A stretch of DNA of 7,468 nt from Bordetella parapertussis (GCA_945869355.1 CAMBPA010000059.1:1-7468); one strand, 5' to 3'. Shown: positions 1 to 6,558, numbered from the stretch's first letter. Numbers and translations are program-made. Notes: generated by a model not told the origin, from the letters alone.

Positions 1-396
1 GAAGGTCTTGCCTGCGGTAACAGTCCAAATCGAATCATCGGTGACCGGGTGCGCGAGGGTGACGACAGCAAATCCCGCCCGCCTCCACGCCTCACACCAC
101 GCCGCACCGTTTGACACACCACTTCCCAAGCCAGGAGAGTACACAATCAACCCCACTTGCCCAGTGCCCTCAGGCAAGCGGACACGCAACTTCAGGCGTC
201 GCTTAGTCTTAGGGTCTGTCAGCAGCAAGAGATCTGGATCAACACTCGTCGGACCTGTCGCCGGGGCTGGGCCCTGGCCTTGCGCAGGCGCACTCAACGC
301 TGCTGCACAGACGGTCCACGCGAGGCCAGCAAGTACCCGTCGACGCAAGGGATCGATGGCCGCCAATCTTTTTGCCTCATGCAGGCCGAAACGCAT
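1..396 (-). CDS. alpha/beta hydrolase, exported (N-terminal part, cut by window edge)
   Basis: This is the N-terminal 132 residues of a minus-strand gene that continues beyond position 1. The first ~38 residues look like an export signal: a basic stretch with consecutive arginines (R18-R20, then VLAG), a hydrophobic run and an Ala-rich end at S35-A36-P37-A38. The RRRVL pattern is compatible with a Tat signal but does not prove one. After a Pro/Ala/Gly linker, residues 55-75 form a strand-rich lead-in. Then come VYSPGLGSG (85-93), the oxyanion-side loop of dienelactone-hydrolase/PAF-acetylhydrolase-like alpha/beta hydrolases, and AGFAVVTLAHPVTD (107-120), the next strand and loop. The position usually occupied by His in 'SHGLG' is Pro88. 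The nucleophile and catalytic His would lie outside the window. The start ATG shares its A with the cupin stop (TGATG), implying translational coupling; no strong ribosome binding site is visible. The substrate is unknown, and an esterase or lipase is equally possible. Confidence 0.8.
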   Translation of the reverse strand, partial: MRFGLHEAKRLAAIDPLRRRVLAGLAWTVCAAALSAPAQGQGPAPATGPTSVDPDLLLLTDPKTKRRLKLRVRLPEGTGQVGLIVYSPGLGSGVSNGAAWCEAWRRAGFAVVTLAHPVTDDSIWTVTAGKTF

Positions 397-764
397 CACA
401 TCGTAATGGTTTTGAACTCGCCAGGCAGCACGACTTCAAGCACTTCAAAGTCTTCCGAGTGTTCGATTTCGCGATGGCGAATATGAGGAGGCTGGTGCAC
501 GCAGGTACCCGCAACGAGCTTATGCTGACCGTGCCCTTCATACTCAAAAATCGCCCAACCCTTCAGGACATAGACAAATTGAAAATTCAGCTCATGTCGA
601 TGCCACTCACCTGTCGCATTACTACCCTTGCTTGCGCGAATGACATGCATCACAGCCTTGCCATCAGTGGCGTCAAAAATTCCTAGGTCGCGGTAATCAA
701 AATACTCACGCAAGCCGTCATGTGCAAATGGTTTGTCCTTCGCGTGCTGGATGCTGAATTTCAT
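396..764 (-). CDS. single-domain cupin protein
   Basis: This is a 122-residue small beta-barrel protein of the cupin_2 type, probably a cytoplasmic metal-binding enzyme or sensor. Cupin motif 1 is clear: H55-R-H57, four residues, Q62, six residues, G69. Motif 2 follows as G86, five residues, P92-P93-H94, two residues, H97. Predicted metal ligands are H55, H57, Q62 and H97; the classical glutamate is Gln here, which may be a trait of this subfamily. The frame is open back to a TTG at 776, but GGAG sits 6 nt before the ATG at 764, so the ATG is the better start. It lies 13 nt after the dehydrogenase stop, and its own stop overlaps the start of the alpha/beta hydrolase. Its place inside a catabolic-looking operon suggests an isomerase, a dioxygenase or an accessory role, but no reaction can be assigned. 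Confidence 0.88.
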   Translation of the reverse strand: MKFSIQHAKDKPFAHDGLREYFDYRDLGIFDATDGKAVMHVIRASKGSNATGEWHRHELNFQFVYVLKGWAIFEYEGHGQHKLVAGTCVHQPPHIRHREIEHSEDFEVLEVVLPGEFKTITM

Positions 765-770
765 GTTGGT

Positions 771-774
771 CTCC
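771..774 (-). promoter_or_regulatory. ribosome binding site of the cupin gene
   Basis: GGAG on the minus strand lies 6 nt before the ATG at 764. It decides the start, because the longer frame would begin at a TTG (776) that overlaps this site. Confidence 0.7.
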
Positions 775-777
775 AAG

Positions 778-1839
778 TTAAAAAGATACGCCTGCTTCGC
801 GCCCTACGCGCTGCAAGTCTTCAAGTGTGTCCTGCGGCAAGATCAGTCCCTTCGCCCGGTTCTCGAGGTCGGCCAACCGCTCCATCTCGCCCGGATAATA
901 AACCTGCTTGTGCCCCACCGCGAGCGGCACGTCCTTGAGCGAACGTATATACGTATCGATTCGCTGATGAAACTCTGCGATCGGCATGAACGCGGCAACG
1001 TTTAAGGCCATCATGAAATGGCCCGCGCCACTGCGATTAACTGGATCGTAGGGGCCATGCACCGTATCCAGAAATTGACTGCCAGACAAAACACCCGACA
1101 ACAAATCAACCATGGTGCCCATCACATAACCTTTGTGACCCGCCATTGGCAAAATAAAACCCGCAAGGGCCTCCTGCGGGTCTGTGGTCGGACGGCCCTG
1201 TGCATCGACTGCCCAATGATCCGGAATGGACTCGCGGCGTTTATTGGCCAAATAGATTTTTCCACGAGCGACGCCCGAGTTCGCCATATCCATGACAACC
1301 GGACCGTAGGGACCTCCTGGGACAGCTATCGACCACGGATTGGTACCGATTTTCTTTTTTAAGCCACCCCACGGAGCCATATTGGGCCCCGCATTACTCA
1401 TCAGCATCATGATGCAGTTTTGCTCTGCTGCGACACGTGTGTAATACATGCAGGTACCAAAATGATTGGAGTTGCGAATCGAGACCACTCCAACACCATG
1501 ATTTCGAGCGCGCTTAACCGCTTCTTCTACCGCGCGTCGCGTCACCACTTGCCCAACCCCATCATGCCCATCCATCACAGCGATCGCGCCGGCATCGACC
1601 TCAAGCGTCGTGTGCGTGACGGCTTTCATCGCACCCGAGCACAAGCGTGCGTAATACCAGCCTAAACGAAGCATACCGTGCGACTGGTGGCCCCACAAAT
1701 CGGCTTGTACAAGCGTGTCTGCCGCAAGTTGCGCCTCCACCTCAGGCACGCCTGCGCTGCGATAGACACTGGCTGCAAACGTACGCAGAACGTCAGGGGC
1801 GATCGGTTGACCCGATGCTGGGTTAATCGTTGCATTCAT
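778..1839 (-). CDS. Ldh_2-family NAD(P)H-dependent oxidoreductase (malate/L-lactate dehydrogenase-like)
   Basis: This is a 353-residue cytoplasmic dehydrogenase, normal length for the YlbC/AllD/MdH/DpkA/ComC superfamily (Ldh_2 fold, unrelated to classical Rossmann LDH). Members reduce or oxidise 2-hydroxyacids (malate, ureidoglycolate, sulfolactate, 2,3-diketogulonate) or cyclic imino acids. Family hallmarks are present: ADLWGHQSHGMLRL (46-59) with H54, R..NSNHFG (122-128) with H126, IGTNPWSIAVP (164-174), the D-MANSGVARGKI segment (184-195) and MAGHKGYVMG (232-241). All are intact, so the gene looks functional. The exact substrate cannot be told from these motifs. The start overlaps the upstream serine hydrolase stop by 4 nt (ATGA), indicating coupled translation; the cupin gene follows after 13 nt. 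In context it probably oxidises or reduces a hydroxyacid released by the neighbouring hydrolases, which is inference. Confidence 0.93.
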   Translation of the reverse strand: MNATINPASGQPIAPDVLRTFAASVYRSAGVPEVEAQLAADTLVQADLWGHQSHGMLRLGWYYARLCSGAMKAVTHTTLEVDAGAIAVMDGHDGVGQVVTRRAVEEAVKRARNHGVGVVSIRNSNHFGTCMYYTRVAAEQNCIMMLMSNAGPNMAPWGGLKKKIGTNPWSIAVPGGPYGPVVMDMANSGVARGKIYLANKRRESIPDHWAVDAQGRPTTDPQEALAGFILPMAGHKGYVMGTMVDLLSGVLSGSQFLDTVHGPYDPVNRSGAGHFMMALNVAAFMPIAEFHQRIDTYIRSLKDVPLAVGHKQVYYPGEMERLADLENRAKGLILPQDTLEDLQRVGREAGVSF

Positions 1840-3062
1840 TTCATCAGCGCGCCATAGACCAAGGTTTTATACAGCATTCGGCTATGGGTCTTGCTCGTGG
1901 GCCCCTGCGTCATGATTAAGGCCGTAAAGTTCTCTCTAGGATCAATCCAAAAACTGGTTCCCCAAATACCCGCCCACATCGCATCACCAATTGATCCAGG
2001 CACCCAACCCATGCCCTGGTCAAGGCGTACCGCAAATCCCAAGCCAAAGCCATACCCTGGTCCCGTGTTAGCGAGCGTGTTTCCGCCCATCCCCGCAGAA
2101 TGATTCGACAACATATATTCAACGGTCTTGCGTGACAAATAGCGACGACCTTCAAACACGCCTCCGTTTAATATCATTTGCAAGAACCGCATGTAATCCT
2201 GCGCAGTGCCAAGCATGCCTCCGCCTCCACGCAAGTAGGTGCGGCCCACGGGACTCTCAGTTTGCCGATAGCCCTTAAGCATCTCAGCTTTAAGCGGATC
2301 ACTATCCAGCGCTTGCGCAACACGTCCAAACTGATCGGGCGCCACCCACCAGGTGGTATCGGGCATCTCTAGCGGGTCTGTCAACAACTCTTTGACGATC
2401 AGATCAAGCGACTTATTCTCGAGTCGCTCCAGCAGCAACCCAAGTACATCAATGGAGATTGAGTACTCCCAGAACGTTCCTGGCTGATGCGCCAGCGGAA
2501 TCTTGCCCAGATTGCGCAACATATTTTCTGAACTGATGTCGTGCTCACGCGACTCAATGTTTAATTCCGTATACAGTTTTGCAATACGTGGCGAGGCCGC
2601 ACGGCCGCCGTAGACAAAGCCGGCTGTATGGCGCATCAAGTCCTGCACCCAGATCGGTCGCTCAAGAGGCACGTCGCCCTGTGCTGTCTCAACCTTAAGA
2701 TCTTTTAGTTCAGGTAGCCATTTAACAACCGGGTCGAACATATTCATACGTCCGCGCTCGACCAAGATCATCGCGGCCGCTGTGACCAACGGCTTGGTCA
2801 TCGAAGCGAGCCTAAAAATACTGTCCTTGGACATGCGTTTAGATTTCGCCGCATCTTGAAATCCATGGGCCGCGTAATGCACGACCTCACCCTGGCGAGC
2901 CACCATCGTCACTGCACCAGGAAAATGATTCGCTTGTACTTGCTCTTGCATCACATCCGCGATCGTCGCGAGCCGCGCCGCGGAAAAACCTTGCACGAGC
3001 CCAGCGTCTGATTCCGCTAAATGTGCATACGTTGAAGTAGATTGCTTTGAAGACTGTGTCAT
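1836..3062 (-). CDS. serine hydrolase, beta-lactamase class C / EstB-like esterase family
   Basis: This 408-residue protein has the serine beta-lactamase/penicillin-binding-protein fold used by many esterases, amidases and lactonases. The catalytic S-x-x-K is SMTK at 87-90 (S87 nucleophile, K90). The second element is Y200 in EYSIS (199-203). Also present are LMRHTAGF (142-149), the Gly-rich RGGGGMLGTAQDY (278-290), and a C-terminal WAGIWGTSFWIDP (363-375). The last takes the place of the KTG box and resembles the W-G-x element of EstB-type esterases more than true beta-lactamases. No signal peptide is seen, so a cytoplasmic esterase is more likely than a resistance enzyme. It is the first gene of the minus-strand operon, and its stop overlaps the dehydrogenase start (ATGA). 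The ATG at 3062 lacks a strong ribosome binding site, but no better in-frame start is evident before the fold begins. The substrate is unknown. Confidence 0.92.
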   Translation of the reverse strand: MTQSSKQSTSTYAHLAESDAGLVQGFSAARLATIADVMQEQVQANHFPGAVTMVARQGEVVHYAAHGFQDAAKSKRMSKDSIFRLASMTKPLVTAAAMILVERGRMNMFDPVVKWLPELKDLKVETAQGDVPLERPIWVQDLMRHTAGFVYGGRAASPRIAKLYTELNIESREHDISSENMLRNLGKIPLAHQPGTFWEYSISIDVLGLLLERLENKSLDLIVKELLTDPLEMPDTTWWVAPDQFGRVAQALDSDPLKAEMLKGYRQTESPVGRTYLRGGGGMLGTAQDYMRFLQMILNGGVFEGRRYLSRKTVEYMLSNHSAGMGGNTLANTGPGYGFGLGFAVRLDQGMGWVPGSIGDAMWAGIWGTSFWIDPRENFTALIMTQGPTSKTHSRMLYKTLVYGALMK

Positions 3063-3104
3063 GGATTCAGTAAAACGTTAGAAGTTGGCGAGATTCGCAA
3101 GCCC

Positions 3105-3135
3105 TTGCTCGCTCGGGCCAGACTTACGGCATAAT
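3105..3135 (+). promoter_or_regulatory. candidate sigma-70 promoter for the thioesterase gene
   Basis: CATAAT (3130-3135) matches five of six -10 positions. The best upstream -35 is TTGCTC (3105-3110), 19 nt away, which is longer than ideal. Transcription would start about 35-40 nt before the ATG at 3179. This is a by-eye call only. Confidence 0.35.
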
Positions 3136-3143
3136 CTTACGGC
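3123..3143 (+). repeat. perfect 8-bp direct repeat CTTACGGC with 5-nt spacer
   Basis: CTTACGGC occurs at 3123-3130 and 3136-3143, separated by ATAAT, a 13-nt period. The spacer and the last base of the first copy form the candidate -10 box of the rightward promoter. A protein bound to the repeat would therefore compete with RNA polymerase. An operator role is inferred from position alone. Confidence 0.55.
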
Positions 3144-3163
3144 AAAACCCCTCATCGCACTCC

Positions 3164-3170
3164 AAAGGAA
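3164..3170 (+). promoter_or_regulatory. ribosome binding site of the thioesterase gene
   Basis: AAAGGAA lies 8 nt before the ATG at 3179 and supports that start. Confidence 0.65.
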
Positions 3171-3178
3171 TACGTTGC

Positions 3179-3619
3179 ATGTCTAAGCTTCGCCCAGAAA
3201 TAACGGTTCAAGAATTGAATAAACGCAGCGGAGAGAACCTACCAGGCCTGATGGGTGTTGAGGCCCTTGAGCTTTCCGAGAACACGCTCAACAGTCGAAT
3301 GGTCTTGCGCAAAGTGCACTTCGCGCCAAACGACTACCTGCATGCCGCAAGCGTGATCGCACTCGCGGATACCACCTGCGGTTATGCAACGTTCGCCCAT
3401 CTACCTCACGGCGCCCTCTCTTTCACAACGATTGAACTCAAAAGCAACCACCTGGGAACGGTCCGCGGCGAGGGCGAAATTATCTTGTGCACTGCAACGG
3501 CCCAACACCTAGGCGGCAATACACAAGTGTGGGATGCTATCGTGAGCGATGCGGCCACGGGTAAAAAAATCGCATTGTTTCGTTGCACGCAAATGATTCT
3601 TTGGCCCAAGCCCGCTTAA
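3179..3619 (+). CDS. PaaI-family hotdog-fold thioesterase
   Basis: This 146-residue cytoplasmic protein is typical in size for a single hotdog domain of the PaaI/YdiI group, which hydrolyse acyl-CoA or aryl-CoA thioesters. The signature helix is present as NDYLHAASVIALADTTCGYA (51-70), with H55 and the acidic D64 in the places expected for the active site. The usual H-G-G is H-A-A here. It is followed by FTTIELKSNHLGTVRGE (82-98), the strand bearing the T-x-x-L/N-hydrophobic pattern of the family. A clear AAAGGAA ribosome binding site precedes the start. It is the first gene of a short plus-strand unit with the nucleosidase-like gene 37 nt downstream. It may act as a housekeeping CoA-recycling enzyme or serve the divergent catabolic operon; the shared promoter region allows co-regulation but does not prove it. 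Confidence 0.9.
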   Translation: MSKLRPEITVQELNKRSGENLPGLMGVEALELSENTLNSRMVLRKVHFAPNDYLHAASVIALADTTCGYATFAHLPHGALSFTTIELKSNHLGTVRGEGEIILCTATAQHLGGNTQVWDAIVSDAATGKKIALFRCTQMILWPKPA

Positions 3620-3656
3620 TTGCGCGCTCATCCTTCGCACCGAGATCCGTCGCCCC

Positions 3657-4214
3657 ATGTCAAAGAACACACTCATCATTACGGCGCTCAAAACTGAACT
3701 AGATCAATCTCGGCTCCCGTCGAACCTACGCGTGGTGTATTCGGGTGTCGGAAAAATTAATGCCACCATCACGACGCTCAAGGCGATTGAGCAATACAAA
3801 CCTGAGCAAGTGATCAACTTTGGGACGGTGGGGTCAATCAAGCCCCACCTATCTGGCTTAATTGAAATTCGTCGTGTCATCCAGCGCGACATGGTTGCCG
3901 AGTCTCTTGCACCCCGCGGTCGTGTCCCCTTCTGTGAGCGACCACATGAGTATTTTGCACAGAGCGGACAACATACCTGCGCGACAGGCGACAGCTTTGT
4001 CACAAGCAAGGATCTATGGCTCGATCATCAAGGGGTCGATGTGGTCGATATGGAACTTTATGCGATCGCGGTCGTTGCCCACATGCATGGTGTGCCTTGG
4101 ACATCGTTCAAATATATTACCGACCACACAAACGAAGACTCGGCGTCAGACTGGAACGCTAAAGTGAATCATGGCGAAGACTTATTTCTGGAACATCTAC
4201 GTTCAACATTTTAA
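3657..4214 (+). CDS. compact nucleoside phosphorylase / MTA-SAH nucleosidase-family protein
   Basis: This 185-residue protein belongs to the PNP_UDP_1 (purine/uridine phosphorylase, Pfs) superfamily and cleaves, or descends from enzymes that cleave, N-glycosidic bonds of nucleosides. Recognisable elements are E14 in TALKTELD, SGVGKINA (29-36), VINFGTVGS (52-60), CATGDSFV (108-115) and VVDMELYAIA (129-138), with the ribose-binding Met132-Glu133 pair. D156 in YITDHTNED corresponds to the catalytic Asp of MTA/SAH nucleosidase. All three acidic positions seem kept. It is about 45 residues shorter than Pfs; the loss is internal, between roughly residues 80 and 108, and not at the C-terminus. The start ATG has only a weak upstream site (GAG at long spacing), so it may depend on translation from the thioesterase 37 nt upstream. 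The substrate remains open: methylthioadenosine, S-adenosylhomocysteine or another nucleoside. Confidence 0.85.
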   Translation: MSKNTLIITALKTELDQSRLPSNLRVVYSGVGKINATITTLKAIEQYKPEQVINFGTVGSIKPHLSGLIEIRRVIQRDMVAESLAPRGRVPFCERPHEYFAQSGQHTCATGDSFVTSKDLWLDHQGVDVVDMELYAIAVVAHMHGVPWTSFKYITDHTNEDSASDWNAKVNHGEDLFLEHLRSTF

Positions 4215-4346
4215 AAAAGTAACGAGAGAGGAAATAGGCGCAACCTACATACCAAGGCACTTCTTACGCAACTTTTTCTAATAGAAGGATTCCTACTCCC
4301 CTTTGACGCGCAGCAGCTGATTGAACAGGCTCGGGCAAGCAAGGCT
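4215..4346. other. convergent intergenic gap, no clear terminator
   Basis: These 132 nt lie between the convergent nucleosidase-like and rhodanese genes. No GC-rich hairpin followed by a T run was found on either strand. The first part is A-rich and the last 60 nt resemble the flanking coding DNA in composition. No gene is called here. Confidence 0.6.
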
Positions 4347-5969
4347 CTACGCTGACTTAAGCACCCAAAAATGGTGCGTGCCATCGCGTCCTAATTGCTC
4401 AACCAGGCCAAATTCCCAGTCGAGATAGGCTTGCATCGCAGCTTGCGCGTTGTCTGTGCCTTCGTACGGGCGTTTGTAACGATCGATGGGCTCAGACAAC
4501 AACTGCGTCGCGCCTTGCTCTAACGTGTGTCCCGCTGCGCCCCAGGCCTTCGTTCCACCTTTAAGGACAGAGACCTCCGCGCCTAACGCACGGGCAATCT
4601 CTGCCGCGGCAAAGCTTGATTGCACACCATCCGCACACGTCAATACATACTGCGCGGCCCGTGGAATCGCACTCAACGCTTTCCTAAATTGAGAGCGCAA
4701 CACATACAGTGCACCAGGAATATGGCCTTTCACATACTGCGCATGCTTACCCAGATCCATGACAACAACCGTCCCGCTTTTTTGGAGCAAAGCCAATTCA
4801 TCGGCATGCATAAGCTTCACGCTTGGAGTGGTGGGCAAGGGTGCGCCCCATTCGCCCCGCTCACTGTAATGCGCGCGCTCCAGGCCATCTACCACGCATA
4901 CATCCCAGGCCATTTGGGCAAGCCATGATGCCGTCATATTAGCGCGCACCCCATCACTGTCAGCCAGCACAATACGCGCTCCACGCACGGGTGCTACCAT
5001 CTCGGTTTCTTGAACCAACTGACCTCCAGGGGTAGAGCGAAAGCCTGGCAAGTGTCCCGCCGCAAACTCTTCGGGTGTGCGCGTATCAAAAAAATACGTT
5101 GTGCGCCCCACTTGCATACGCCAGGTATCGAGTTCCGTCACAGTAGCGCGATTTACGCCTGCTCGATCAGCCACCTTGCGCGCTCGTGCAGCCGCGCTGT
5201 CGATCGTTGATGCTGAAACATCAGAAAATTTGCGCGTCTGACCGCGATCCAACTTTTGTCCTGCCAGGGTCCAGCCAATCGTTCCGTTTCGCAACGCGGC
5301 GACTTGATTAGGTATGTCTGCATTTACTAAAGATTGCGTCCCGATGATGCTGCGCGTTCGTCCCGCACAATTAACAATGACACGTGTCTCGGGCCGCGGC
5401 GCGAGCTCTGCGATACGCAAGACAAGCTCAGCACCCGGGCAGCTGATCGCGGTGGGAATACTCATGGTGTGGTATTCATCAAAACGTCTCGCGTCCACGA
5501 TCACGACGTCCGCCTGATCGTCGATAAGCGCTTGTACCTCTTGTGCCGACAACGAAGGCGTGTGGTTGTGAGACTCCACAAGCTCACCGAAGGACTTGCT
5601 CGGCACATTCACATCGCGAAATAATTCTCCGCCCGCCCCGCGCCAGGCGCGCACGCCACCCTGAAATACAGATACCTGTGCATAGCCCAGCTTCGCTAAA
5701 CGCTGTGCCGCTAACATCGCATCGCTTTGTTCAACGGGAGCATCACCCTCGTCAAGCGTGACGATCCAGACATCGCGCCGTGGCAGCAACGCATAGGCAT
5801 CCGCCTCCACGCGCGACAAGGGAAGATTCGCAGCAAACAAGGGATGGCATTGTGCGTGCGGATCTTCTTCACGCACATCTAACAACGCAATTTCGCTGCG
5901 CTCGACTAAAGCTGAACGTACAGCGGAGTAATCCGTCAATTCAATCTGCGGCGTATTGGGCATTGTCAT
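4347..5969 (-). CDS. four-domain rhodanese (sulfurtransferase) protein
   Basis: This 540-residue cytoplasmic protein has four tandem rhodanese modules. Domain 1 (about 9-120) has ALLDVREEDPH and a loop with D73 (TLDEGD). Domain 2 (about 138-240) has VVIVDARRFDEYH and the persulfide-forming C201 in NCAGRTRS. Domain 3 (about 275-380) has YFFDTRTPEEFAAGHLPG with D337 (ADSDGVRA) in place of Cys. Domain 4 (about 385-485) has VVMDLGKHAQYVKGHIPGA and C445 in TCADGVQSS, then VLKGGTKAW. Domains 2 and 4 are thus probably catalytic and 1 and 3 inactive. A tail (500-540) with AYLDWEFGLVEQLGRDG follows. The frame opens at 6008, but GGAG lies 9 nt before the ATG at 5969. That start is 2 nt after the dioxygenase stop, so it is preferred. 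The likely role is moving sulfane sulfur (thiosulfate, persulfide) in connection with thiol oxidation; the substrate is not determined. Confidence 0.93.
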   Translation of the reverse strand: MTMPNTPQIELTDYSAVRSALVERSEIALLDVREEDPHAQCHPLFAANLPLSRVEADAYALLPRRDVWIVTLDEGDAPVEQSDAMLAAQRLAKLGYAQVSVFQGGVRAWRGAGGELFRDVNVPSKSFGELVESHNHTPSLSAQEVQALIDDQADVVIVDARRFDEYHTMSIPTAISCPGAELVLRIAELAPRPETRVIVNCAGRTRSIIGTQSLVNADIPNQVAALRNGTIGWTLAGQKLDRGQTRKFSDVSASTIDSAAARARKVADRAGVNRATVTELDTWRMQVGRTTYFFDTRTPEEFAAGHLPGFRSTPGGQLVQETEMVAPVRGARIVLADSDGVRANMTASWLAQMAWDVCVVDGLERAHYSERGEWGAPLPTTPSVKLMHADELALLQKSGTVVVMDLGKHAQYVKGHIPGALYVLRSQFRKALSAIPRAAQYVLTCADGVQSSFAAAEIARALGAEVSVLKGGTKAWGAAGHTLEQGATQLLSEPIDRYKRPYEGTDNAQAAMQAYLDWEFGLVEQLGRDGTHHFWVLKSA

Positions 5970-5971
5970 CT

Positions 5972-6547
5972 TTACATACTCCAAAGGTTTGGCACAACGC
6001 TGTTGCAATAGCCTGACACAAAGGATGTTGGTTGGCCCGTCGTTGGATCAAATACATGCCGATTGATACGACCAATATTGCCGCCATACACATGGATACT
6101 AATCGATGCGCGATCTTGATAAAAGTTTGCCACTTCATGCACATCATGTGTCGCTGGCGATACGGATCCGACCTGCCCAGGCAACAAGATCACACTTTCA
6201 CCTCGACGATAACTCCCATCCTTTTGCTTGTGATAGTGCGTATCTACCTCTTTGCCTCGCAGCATCCCAATCAAGCCCCAACTCATGTGATTATGTACCG
6301 GCGTCTTTTGCCCAGGCCCCCACACAAAGCTGACAATCGAAAAAAGCTCCAAGGGATCCGCATACAACAAATACTGCTGGTAATGCTGGGGGTGAGGTCG
6401 GGTGAACACCTCTGGCAGCCAATTATCATTGGCCACCAAGTTGGCTAATGAGCTTGTCCCGCGCGTCAAGATCTCCGGCTCAGCAGGTTTACCCTGCAGC
6501 ATTCGAGACATTTCCTGGACAAAATTCAGCAGACTTGGATGACGCAT
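5972..6547 (-). CDS. thiol dioxygenase, cysteine dioxygenase superfamily, Gln-type (3-mercaptopropionate dioxygenase-like)
   Basis: This 191-residue non-haem iron cupin, normal length for bacterial members, is predicted to oxidise a small thiol to its sulfinate with O2. The three-histidine iron site is visible as H85 and H87 (TPVHNHMSWG) and H137 (HDVHEV). Y154 in HVYGG matches the active-site Tyr157 of mammalian cysteine dioxygenase. The Cys93 that crosslinks to this Tyr is replaced by G91. Arg60, which binds the cysteine carboxylate, is replaced by Q58 in HYQQYLLY. These substitutions mark the Gln-type enzymes, several of which prefer 3-mercaptopropionate, so calling it a cysteine dioxygenase would be unsafe. 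GGAG lies 7 nt before the ATG. The rhodanese gene begins 2 nt downstream, indicating a joint sulfur function. It is transcribed divergently from the RND permease. Confidence 0.92.
   Translation of the reverse strand: MRHPSLLNFVQEMSRMLQGKPAEPEILTRGTSSLANLVANDNWLPEVFTRPHPQHYQQYLLYADPLELFSIVSFVWGPGQKTPVHNHMSWGLIGMLRGKEVDTHYHKQKDGSYRRGESVILLPGQVGSVSPATHDVHEVANFYQDRASISIHVYGGNIGRINRHVFDPTTGQPTSFVSGYCNSVVPNLWSM
5979..5982 (-). promoter_or_regulatory. ribosome binding site of the rhodanese gene
   Basis: GGAG on the minus strand is formed by the Trp-Ser codons near the end of the dioxygenase and lies 9 nt before the ATG at 5969. It decides against the longer frame from 6008 and ties translation of the two genes together. 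Confidence 0.7.
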
Positions 6548-6554
6548 GGCTTGG

Positions 6555-6558
6555 CTCC
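6555..6558 (-). promoter_or_regulatory. ribosome binding site of the thiol dioxygenase gene
   Basis: GGAG on the minus strand lies 7 nt before the ATG at 6547 and supports that start. Confidence 0.65.

Larger units (their letters stand above)
3063..3178. other. divergent intergenic region between the serine hydrolase operon and the thioesterase gene
   Basis: These 116 nt must hold promoters for both directions. A plausible plus-strand promoter and an 8-bp direct repeat are listed separately. No convincing -35/-10 pair could be picked for the minus-strand operon. Confidence 0.7.

Noticed and set aside
8..406. Plus-strand open frame of 132 codons at the window start
   Set aside because: It is antisense to the alpha/beta hydrolase, has low-complexity Arg/Pro/Ser-rich composition and shows no domain.
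765..776. TTG start of the cupin at 776
   Set aside because: The TTG overlaps the ribosome binding site that serves the ATG at 764; the four extra residues add nothing recognisable.
1836..3062. Possible beta-lactamase antibiotic resistance gene
   Set aside because: There is no signal peptide and no KTG box; the W-G-T element and the operon context fit an esterase-type serine hydrolase better.
3102..3115. GCCC...GGGC inverted repeat in the divergent promoter region
   Set aside because: Only four base pairs with a ten-base loop, readily expected by chance.
4215..4355. In-frame open stretch after the nucleosidase stop (TAA), 46 codons to TGA, ending in FDAQQLIEQARASKALR
   Set aside because: The protein-like ending and a total length near that of Pfs suggested readthrough or a degraded gene. 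However, the nucleosidase C-terminus is already complete at 4214, the first half is A-rich and non-protein-like, there is no ATG or ribosome binding site, and the end overlaps the rhodanese gene.
5970..6008. N-terminal extension of the rhodanese to an ATG at 6008
   Set aside because: It would overlap the dioxygenase gene by 37 nt, its sequence is not rhodanese-like, and a good GGAG site points to the ATG at 5969.
6032..6448. Plus-strand open frame of 138 codons within the dioxygenase region
   Set aside because: It is antisense to a well-supported dioxygenase gene with intact iron-binding motifs, and no domain or ribosome binding site is apparent.
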